NCBI GenBank assembly: GCA_946479185.1
Contig: CAMLFF010000145.1
Location: 1-7,873, forward strand
Origin: an uncultured Sphingobium sp.
GTDB taxonomy: Bacteria > Pseudomonadota > Alphaproteobacteria > Sphingomonadales > Sphingomonadaceae
Length of the DNA stretch: 7,873 bases
Reading direction: 5' to 3'
The position numbers and the translations under genes were made by a program. Below the pieces are notes generated by a model. It was not told the DNA's origin. It searched no databases and worked only from the letters and a program-made list of their open reading frames with translations. Below, in pieces: positions 1 through 5,109 of the stretch. Positions within the stretch are counted from its first letter, which is position 1. Each line of letters begins with the position of its first letter.

Positions 1-941
1 TGCGGGGTCATGAAGCCTGCGCGGCTCTTCTTGGTGAAGTCGTTTTCCTTGCCGATTTCGGTATCGAGGAAGCCATATGCGCGCATCATGCCGTGGAGCG
101 CGCCTTCATCGAACCCTTCGCGGATCGCCTGGGCCTTCTCCTCGGCCTGCGCGTCCGTATCGCCGAAGATGATGGTCATCATCGAATAAGTGCGCACGTT
201 GCGGCCAAGCTCGGCAGCATCGGCCTTGGCGGCATCGCTGGCCGTCTTCAGTTCGCTATGCTCGCCGCCGGACAGGAAGATCGCGTCCATTTCCGATGAG
301 GTGAAGCGCATGCCCTTTTTGGACGTGCCCGCGCAGACGAGGAAGGGCTGCGCTGAGGGCACGGGCAGCGAGCGACAATCCTCAAGCTGATAATATTTGC
401 CATGCTTGGTGATGGATTCGCCCGTCCAAAGCGCCTTGATCGCTTGGATCCACTCATAGGCCAGATCATAGCGCTCATCATGATTCACATCGTCGCGCCA
501 GGCGCCCATTTGCGCGAATTCATCCTTGTAGGAGCCGGTGACGACATTCAGCCCCGCGCGCCCGCCGCTGATCTGATCGAGCGTCGCGACCATCTTGGCG
601 ACGACGCCGGGGTTCTGCAGCAATGTGTGAACCGTGCCCCACACCTTCACGCGATTGGTCGCTTCGGCAATGCCGGCCATGGTGAGGTAGGAATCGAGCT
701 GATAATCCCAATGCTCCGTCTCGCCGCCAAAGCCGCGATACTTTGCCATCGCCATCGCGAAATCGAGCCCATGCTTCTCGGTCAGCACCGCAGCATCGCG
801 GCAATAGGCATAGGAGGCGTCGATCTTCGGCTTGTTCTTGGAGAGGATCCAGCCGCCATTGGCGATGGGCAGAAAGACGCCCAAATCCTTCCCGCCGGTG
901 TCGGACGGCAAACCGAAGGGCGTTGGCTCATATGCGGTCAT
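1..941 (-). CDS. RutA-like flavin-dependent monooxygenase (LLM class), C-terminus cut by window edge
   Basis: Bacterial luciferase-like, FMN-dependent monooxygenase closest to RutA, which opens the uracil ring by oxidative amide cleavage via a flavin-N5-peroxide in the cytoplasm, using reduced FMN from a partner reductase. 313 residues are visible; RutA has about 363-380, so roughly 50 are missing. The N-terminal strand reads LGVFLPIANGGW (20-31), and the signature KYRGFGGETEHWD is at 67-79. Residues recalled as binding FMN in E. coli RutA all align at one constant offset without gaps: K67, N132, E141, R157-Y158 and S207. Other segments differ from canonical RutA, notably around 211-235, so the substrate may not be uracil. 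It follows the ribokinase on the same strand after 74 bases with no terminator, suggesting one operon. The start at 941 has only a weak ribosome site; an in-frame ATG at 977 is an alternative. The family is sure; the exact substrate is not. Confidence 0.9.
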   Translation of the reverse strand, partial: MTAYEPTPFGLPSDTGGKDLGVFLPIANGGWILSKNKPKIDASYAYCRDAAVLTEKHGLDFAMAMAKYRGFGGETEHWDYQLDSYLTMAGIAEATNRVKVWGTVHTLLQNPGVVAKMVATLDQISGGRAGLNVVTGSYKDEFAQMGAWRDDVNHDERYDLAYEWIQAIKALWTGESITKHGKYYQLEDCRSLPVPSAQPFLVCAGTSKKGMRFTSSEMDAIFLSGGEHSELKTASDAAKADAAELGRNVRTYSMMTIIFGDTDAQAEEKAQAIREGFDEGALHGMMRAYGFLDTEIGKENDFTKKSRAGFMTP

Positions 942-1015
942 CTGGATCAATCCCGGTTCTGTTGTGAGCCTGAGCATATGCTTCGTGCCGATCCGATCTT
1001 GATCATTCGCGCATA

Positions 1016-1957
1016 TTAACTTGGCCCGCGGCTTTTGTTCGCGCTGTCGATGAGCGCCTGCGCCTCTGCGAGCGTCGGCATGGCGGGAATGGCGCCGGGC
1101 TTTTGCGTGCAGAGCGCGGCGGCGGCATTGGCGAGGGGCAGCGCGTCTTCCACGCTCATGCGCGGGCTGCCCGACAGATCGAGCGCAGCCGCCAAGGTGC
1201 CCACAAAACAATCGCCCGCGCCGATCGTATCGAGCGGCACGACGGGAAAGGCAGGCACATGCACATGGCTGTCCCGGCGCACGGCCACGGCACCCAGCGC
1301 GCCGAGCGTGACGACCACCACTTGCTCTGCGCGGCTAATGAGCGTGCGTGCAGCCAGCGCGCCCTCCACATCGCGGGGCGCGTGAGGCAGGCCAAGATAG
1401 AAGGCCAGCTCGTGCTGGTTGACGATGAGGATATCGGCAAGATCGAACAGGCTCTCCGCACCCGGCACCGCTGGCGCGGCATTCAGAATGCGGATGCAGC
1501 GCCCGTTCGGTGAGGCCGGGAAGAAGGCGCGCACGGTCTCGATTGGCACTTCAAGCTGGGCGATAAGCACATCGCCGCCCTCGCTGGCCGTGCCCACATG
1601 CTGCGCGTTCAGCGCGGCATTGGCGCCCGGCGCGACGATGATCTGATTCTCGCCAGCCTCATCCACCGCAATATAAGCTGCGCCCGTCGGCAGGCTCGCC
1701 ATCTGTACGATGCTGCCAGTCTCTACGCCACAGGCAGTCAGCTGATCGATCATCCACCGGCCTCCCTCATCATCGCCCACAGCGCCGATCATGAGGGTGC
1801 GCGCGCCGATGCGGGCGGCGGCAGCGGCCTGATTGGCGCCCTTGCCGCCGGGGAGGCGCGCTGAGCTGAGCGCCATCACCGTTTCCCCCGGGCGCGGCAA
1901 AGCGCTGACCGACTGGACCAAATCTATATTAATCGATCCTGCGACCTTTACGACCAT
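1016..1957 (-). CDS. rbsK: Ribokinase (PfkB family sugar kinase)
   Basis: Cytoplasmic kinase of 313 residues, the usual size for ribokinase, which makes ribose 5-phosphate from ribose and ATP. The family marks appear in order: GSINIDL (7-13) for sugar binding, PGGKGANQ (36-43), the glycine-rich first PfkB signature, TGAAY (91-95), the nucleotide-side NQHE (180-183, usually NxxE), and the second signature DTIGAGD (243-249) with catalytic base D249. The GGKGAN and TGAA motifs fit RbsK better than fructokinase or pseudouridine kinase. The start was chosen from a strong AGGAGG five bases upstream and because homology begins there; the frame stays open 28 codons further but that stretch resembles nothing. 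It leads a leftward operon with the RutA-like gene, so the ribose may come from a nucleoside or another riboside rather than free ribose. No ribose ABC transporter is nearby. A related pentose or nucleoside as substrate cannot be excluded. Confidence 0.92.
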   Translation of the reverse strand: MVVKVAGSINIDLVQSVSALPRPGETVMALSSARLPGGKGANQAAAAARIGARTLMIGAVGDDEGGRWMIDQLTACGVETGSIVQMASLPTGAAYIAVDEAGENQIIVAPGANAALNAQHVGTASEGGDVLIAQLEVPIETVRAFFPASPNGRCIRILNAAPAVPGAESLFDLADILIVNQHELAFYLGLPHAPRDVEGALAARTLISRAEQVVVVTLGALGAVAVRRDSHVHVPAFPVVPLDTIGAGDCFVGTLAAALDLSGSPRMSVEDALPLANAAAALCTQKPGAIPAMPTLAEAQALIDSANKSRGPS

Positions 1958-1962
1958 CTCTG

Positions 1963-1968
1963 CCTCCT
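1963..1968 (-). promoter_or_regulatory. Ribosome binding site of ribokinase
   Basis: On the minus strand this reads AGGAGG, five bases before the ATG at 1957. It fixes the start there and excludes the 28-codon upstream extension of the open frame. Confidence 0.8.
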
Positions 1969-2105
1969 GCGATCCGCGCCCTAACAGCACGTCCACCGCC
2001 TCGCCCGCAATGCGTGGCGCGCTTTGTGCGCTGGGTGACAAGAATTGCGGTCAGCCGCGCAAAGCGCCGGGCAGGCAGCAGGTTCACACTCGCGCCATAT
2101 CGGGC

Positions 2106-2110
2106 GGAGG
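2106..2110 (+). promoter_or_regulatory. Ribosome binding site of the SDR gene
   Basis: GGAGG lies seven bases before the ATG at 2118. The open frame extends 95 codons further upstream, but only the ATG at 2118 has this site and is followed at once by the Rossmann-fold strand, so it decides the start. Confidence 0.8.
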
Positions 2111-2117
2111 AAATCAC

Positions 2118-2963
2118 ATGGTGAACTGGCTTATCACGGGCATTGGCGGCGGACTGGGTTATGAGCTGGCGCAGGCGGCGCTGGCGCGTGGCGACAAGGT
2201 GTTCGGCACCTCACGCAGCGCGCAAAGCTGCGCGGCATTTGCGGCGAAGGCGCCGGGGCGCTCGTTTGCAGCGGTGCTGGACCCGGCTGACCCCGCTGCG
2301 CTGGTGGCCCTCGCGCAGGAGGCGATGGGCGGGGTGGATCGCCTCGTCAACAATGCAGGCTATGGCCTGATCGGCGCGATCGAGGAAGTTTCGCTCGATG
2401 AGGTGCGCGCGCTGTTCGACGTCAATCTGTTCGGCTCCATCGCCATGATTCAGGCCGTGCTCCCGGCGATGCGCGCACAAGGGGCCGGGCATATCGTGAA
2501 TATCACTTCGGTCAGCGGACTCGCGCCTTGGGCTGGCACGGCGATTTATGGCGCGAGCAAATATGCGCTGGAGTGCATCGGCCAGACGCTGGCGCAGGAA
2601 GTGGGTCCGCTGGGCATCCGCGTGACCAATGTGGCGCCCGGCGGCTTGCGCACCAATTTTGCGGGCGGATCGCTCCGCCTCGCGGCGCGCGACATCGCGG
2701 ATTATGAAGAGACCGCCCATTTCGCCAAGCGCTCCCTCGCGGCAGGCCAGGGCACGGAAAAGGGCGATCCGGTGCGCGCCGCCGCCGCGATCATCGCGGC
2801 GCTGGACGAGCCCGAGCCGCCGCTGCACCTGCTGCTCGGCGAGGATGCGCTCCACTATGCCGAGGGGCAGACGGACACGCTGCGCGCAGAAATGGAGCGG
2901 TGGAAAGCCTATTCGCTCTCAATCGCCTTCCCGCAAGCCGAGCTCGCAGATGCCGATGCATGA
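2118..2963 (+). CDS. Short-chain dehydrogenase/reductase (classical SDR, 17beta-HSD-like subgroup)
   Basis: Cytoplasmic NAD(P)-dependent oxidoreductase of 281 residues with one Rossmann domain. The cofactor loop TGIGGGLG is at 7-14 and the structural motif NNAG at 78-81. The catalytic tetrad is N103, S131, Y144 and K148 (YGASK). Arg33, just after the second strand (TSR, 31-33), suggests NADP(H). The C-terminal tail, ending in an AEMERWKAYS helix, is typical of the roughly 280-residue '17beta-HSD-like' group, whose members act on many alcohols and ketones. Its stop codon overlaps the start of the RutB-like hydrolase, so the two are co-translated and probably serve one pathway. By analogy, E. 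coli uses the SDR YdfG (or RutE) to reduce malonic semialdehyde from uracil breakdown; that role here is only a guess. The substrate is unknown. Confidence 0.9.
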   Translation: MVNWLITGIGGGLGYELAQAALARGDKVFGTSRSAQSCAAFAAKAPGRSFAAVLDPADPAALVALAQEAMGGVDRLVNNAGYGLIGAIEEVSLDEVRALFDVNLFGSIAMIQAVLPAMRAQGAGHIVNITSVSGLAPWAGTAIYGASKYALECIGQTLAQEVGPLGIRVTNVAPGGLRTNFAGGSLRLAARDIADYEETAHFAKRSLAAGQGTEKGDPVRAAAAIIAALDEPEPPLHLLLGEDALHYAEGQTDTLRAEMERWKAYSLSIAFPQAELADADA

Positions 2964-3621
2964 TGTGCAGCTGCCTGACTGGGCGATCGAGCGAGGCAAA
3001 TATCTCAATTGCTTTGATGCGATCGATCCCAGCCGGGCAGCTTTGGTTGTCGTGGACATGCAGCGGGTTTTCATGGTGCCGGACCAGCCATTCGGCAATC
3101 CGTATGCGATGGCGATCATCCCTGCCGTCAACGCTCTGGCCGGAGCGATGCGGGATGCAGGCGGGACGGTCATCTGGACACGGCAGACGGTGAGCGATGA
3201 AGCGCCGCTCGTGATGGCGCCTTGGCAATATGATCGCTCCGATCCGTTCGTGCGCGGGGCGATGGATGCCATGATGCCGGGCGCACCGGGTCACGCGCTC
3301 CATCCAGAGATGGACGTGGGGTCAGTCGATCTCGTGCTGGACAAATTTCGCTACAGCGCCTTCGCCTGCCCGGCGGCTGCGCTGGAAAGCGCGCTGCTCG
3401 CGCGCGGCGTGGAGATGCTGCTGATCGCGGGCACGCTGACCAATATCTGCTGCGAGAGCACGGCGCGCGACGCTTATATGCGCGGCTATAAGGTGATATT
3501 TCTATCTGATGCCACGGCGGCTGTGACCGATGCGGAGCAGCATGCCGCCTTGCTCAATCTGCGCATCAGCTTTGCCGATGTGCGGTCGAGCGCGGATGTG
3601 ATTGCGATGTTGGAGCGCTGA
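2950..3621 (+). CDS. RutB-like cysteine hydrolase (isochorismatase family amidohydrolase)
   Basis: Cytoplasmic amidohydrolase of 223 residues with the isochorismatase fold. The catalytic triad is visible: D36 in VVVDMQ (33-38), K132 in DKFRYSAF (131-138), and nucleophile C167 in GTLTNICCES (161-170). In RutB (about 230 residues) the triad is D, K, C with nearly the same spacing; RutB hydrolyses ureidoacrylate, the product of RutA, to a carbamate and an aminoacrylate. The KxRYSxF block and TNxCxEST match RutB, but N-carbamoylsarcosine amidase and other family members share them, so the substrate is open. The ATG at 2950 is preferred because a GAG lies seven bases upstream; the in-frame ATG at 2956 would remove two residues. 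Either overlaps the SDR stop, which suggests translational coupling. A second cysteine, C168, follows the nucleophile directly. A RutA relative in the same locus, though in another operon, supports an amide or ureide substrate. Confidence 0.9.
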   Translation: MPMHDVQLPDWAIERGKYLNCFDAIDPSRAALVVVDMQRVFMVPDQPFGNPYAMAIIPAVNALAGAMRDAGGTVIWTRQTVSDEAPLVMAPWQYDRSDPFVRGAMDAMMPGAPGHALHPEMDVGSVDLVLDKFRYSAFACPAAALESALLARGVEMLLIAGTLTNICCESTARDAYMRGYKVIFLSDATAAVTDAEQHAALLNLRISFADVRSSADVIAMLER

Positions 3622-3627
3622 CTGATT

Positions 3628-3662
3628 GCTCGATCCGGGCCGCAATCGAGACCGGATCGAGC
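3628..3662. terminator. Hairpin between convergent genes, possible bidirectional terminator
   Basis: GCTCGATCCGG (3628-3638) and CCGGATCGAGC (3652-3662) form a perfect 11-bp stem with a 13-base loop. It begins six bases after the hydrolase stop and ends seven bases before the dioxygenase stop. There is no T-run on either side, so it is not a textbook intrinsic terminator, but its place between convergent genes suits a two-way transcription stop. Confidence 0.6.
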
Positions 3663-3669
3663 GTCGCTA

Positions 3670-4749
3670 TCAGGAAATCATGCGGGGCACTGAGAGCGGC
3701 GCAATGTGGAACATCGCATCAGGATGCTCCTGCTTGCCATCGCGTGGCTTGGAGCGATGCTGGACCACGCCATTCTTGCCGAAATCATCCACAACGGGCC
3801 GACCTGTATCGCGGTGCAGCCACAAGCGCAGCAAATGGCGACGGCGCTGGGGCTCGGGATAGTCATCAAAAGCCGTGCGACTATGCAGCGCGGCATAGTT
3901 TGAGAGCCACTGGATATCGCCGGGCCGGAAATCCATCTCGATTGCCATGCCCGGCTCATAAGTGATGTCGTCGAACAGTTGCAGCACTTCGATCTGCTCG
4001 GGCGTGAGGCGCGGAGCCTCGGGATATTCCTGTGCCGTGAGGATATAGAGCGATCCGGCATACATGCTGAACACGCCATCCTTCATGCTGATCACAGGCG
4101 AGGTATAGGTGTTCGCAGGCGCGCTATGATCCTGCCTGCGCCAATCCCAGTGGAATGGCTCCAGCAGCAGGGGTGCCAGATCGGGGCGGCGCTTGAGAAT
4201 CTCATTATAGATTTGCGCGCCTGAGACGAGGCAGGATGCGCCACCAGACTTGGCCGGGCGCAAGCACATCAGAGAGACGATGTCGGAGCTATCCGAGTGA
4301 TAGACGAGCTTGTCGCGCACCCGCGATGAATAAGCGGTCGGATCGTCCATCATCTTGTCCGATGTGGCGTAAACATGATCCATCAGATCGCCCATCTCGT
4401 TCAGGCGGATGGGATCGCCCATGTGGAGGCCGAGGATGTAGTAGATCGCCCCTGAAAGCGCGTCCGAATAAAGATGCGTGCGCAGGCCGCGCACCAAAAC
4501 GAAGCCGAAGCCATAATCGACATCCTTGCCCCAGTGGCTCACTGCCTCGGCGCATTCTACCAGCGGATAGTCATCCTTGGAGACGAAGCGCAGGTCCGGA
4601 TCTTCCTCGATGAAGCGGGTGCCCAGCATCTCAAGTTCGGCAATCTGCTTGTCGTTCAGCAGATACACCCAGTCCTGCGATTGAGACAATTCGTCACCGC
4701 GCCAGGCGGCTTGTGTGTTGACGGGTTCAAGGTCGATCGTCGCGGACAT
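3670..4749 (-). CDS. TauD/TfdA family iron(II)/2-oxoglutarate-dependent dioxygenase
   Basis: Non-haem iron dioxygenase of 359 residues; it would couple decarboxylation of 2-oxoglutarate to hydroxylation of a substrate in the cytoplasm. The iron ligands are H151 and D153 in YHSDSSD (150-156) and H289 in WLSNYAALHSR (281-291). R308 in HLLRLWLH (305-312) matches the arginine that holds the 2-oxoglutarate carboxylate, with R304 a second candidate. The segment CLRPAKSGGASCLVS (162-176) is typical of the family. At 359 residues it is well above E. coli TauD (283), through a longer N-terminal part and a tail after the last ligand. The start at 4749 has AAGGAG eleven bases upstream; the frame stays open 58 codons further without family features. 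It stands alone on its strand, convergent with the SDR/hydrolase operon and divergent from the receptor. The substrate is unknown; taurine is not supported, since no sulfonate transport gene is near. Confidence 0.9.
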   Translation of the reverse strand: MSATIDLEPVNTQAAWRGDELSQSQDWVYLLNDKQIAELEMLGTRFIEEDPDLRFVSKDDYPLVECAEAVSHWGKDVDYGFGFVLVRGLRTHLYSDALSGAIYYILGLHMGDPIRLNEMGDLMDHVYATSDKMMDDPTAYSSRVRDKLVYHSDSSDIVSLMCLRPAKSGGASCLVSGAQIYNEILKRRPDLAPLLLEPFHWDWRRQDHSAPANTYTSPVISMKDGVFSMYAGSLYILTAQEYPEAPRLTPEQIEVLQLFDDITYEPGMAIEMDFRPGDIQWLSNYAALHSRTAFDDYPEPQRRRHLLRLWLHRDTGRPVVDDFGKNGVVQHRSKPRDGKQEHPDAMFHIAPLSVPRMIS

Positions 4750-4760
4750 GGGTGAAGCAA

Positions 4761-4766
4761 CTCCTT
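4761..4766 (-). promoter_or_regulatory. Ribosome binding site of the dioxygenase gene
   Basis: On the minus strand this reads AAGGAG, eleven bases before the ATG at 4749. The spacing is a little long, but no other in-frame start lies between, so it supports 4749 over the upstream in-frame ATGs near 4923. Confidence 0.6.
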
Positions 4767-5096
4767 CGTGCCAATGGCAGGGTCGGTAAGTTTGCAGATT
4801 ATGCCATCCGCCATGCTCAAGTCTTGGCCCGGCATGCAGAAATAATGTCCCGAGCACGAATCTGCCCTTCGTTTTGTGGATCGGCGACCAGCGCCTGAAG
4901 GTCATCTGCATCGGTCTGGTCATGCGATGGCGTCCGTCAGACTGAATGATTCCTCATTTGTGCGGTGCGGCATCAACAAGTTCTACGCGCATCCTCAAGA
5001 TTAGCTGGCCGGTTAATGGCTCAATGCACGCATCGCAGCATACCGGAAACACCGGGGCAGTGACCGACCATAGGGGGCGTCACGGGGCGCGGACCA

Positions 5097-5103
5097 AGAA
5101 GGA
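5097..5103 (+). promoter_or_regulatory. Ribosome binding site of the TonB-dependent receptor
   Basis: AGAAGGA lies three bases before a GTG (5107), six before an ATG (5110) and nine before a second ATG (5113). The spacing excludes the GTG and favours 5110, with 5113 almost as good. Confidence 0.7.
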
Positions 5104-5109
5104 TTCGTG

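Larger units (their letters stand above)
1958..2117. promoter_or_regulatory. Divergent promoter region between ribokinase and SDR operons
   Basis: These 160 bases must hold the promoters of both the leftward ribokinase/RutA-like pair and the rightward SDR/hydrolase pair. I found no -35/-10 pair good enough to name. The one structured element is a pair of perfect 8-base inverted arms, GCGCTTTG at 2019-2026 and CAAAGCGC at 2060-2067, separated by 33 bases; this could be an operator for a dimeric regulator or chance in GC-rich DNA. Shared control of the two operons is an inference from the layout. Confidence 0.5.
4750..5109. promoter_or_regulatory. Divergent intergenic region between dioxygenase and TonB receptor
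   Basis: About 360 bases with no convincing gene; short open frames here lack ribosome sites and recognisable motifs. The region should carry the promoters of the leftward dioxygenase and the rightward receptor, but I see no strong -35/-10 pair. Weak structure includes two similar AT-richer blocks starting TGCAGA (4793 and 4835, 42 bases apart), arms GTGAC/GTCAC at 5060-5064 and 5079-5083, and a direct ACCGG repeat near 5042-5055. Its length leaves room for a regulator site and a receptor leader transcript. Confidence 0.45.

Noticed and set aside
1..941. Reading the monooxygenase as SfnG (dimethylsulfone) or SsuD (alkanesulfonate) because of the nearby TauD-type gene
   Set aside because: The RGFGGxTExWD block and the ungapped match of FMN-contact residues favour RutA, and no sulfonate transport or sulfur genes are present.
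402..1019. 205-residue plus-strand open frame
   Set aside because: It is antisense to the RutA-like gene, which shows clear conserved motifs; the plus-strand product resembles nothing and has no ribosome site.
1016..1957. Pseudouridine kinase (PsuK) as the identity of the PfkB kinase
   Set aside because: The PGGKGANQ and TGAAY motifs are typical of ribokinase, and no PsuG-like gene is in the window.
1958..2041. 28-codon N-terminal extension of the ribokinase frame
   Set aside because: It precedes a strong AGGAGG/ATG pair at 1957, and ribokinase similarity begins exactly there.
1833..2117. 95-codon upstream extension of the SDR frame
   Set aside because: It runs antisense into the ribokinase gene, has no family similarity, and the ATG at 2118 has its own GGAGG.
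2211..2855. 214-residue minus-strand open frame
   Set aside because: It is a shadow of the SDR gene, with low-complexity arginine-rich composition.
2629..2949. Upstream extension of the hydrolase frame inside the SDR gene
   Set aside because: It is arginine-rich out-of-frame translation of the SDR; isochorismatase-type sequence begins only after 2950.
981..4772. The 9-base word CTTCGTGCC at 981-989 and 4764-4772, both just upstream of minus-strand genes
   Set aside because: It lies near the ribosome sites, is short, and two copies in 7.9 kb can arise by chance; no symmetry suggests an operator.
4750..4923. 58-codon N-terminal extension of the dioxygenase
   Set aside because: It lacks family features and a ribosome site; AAGGAG at 4761-4766 supports the start at 4749.
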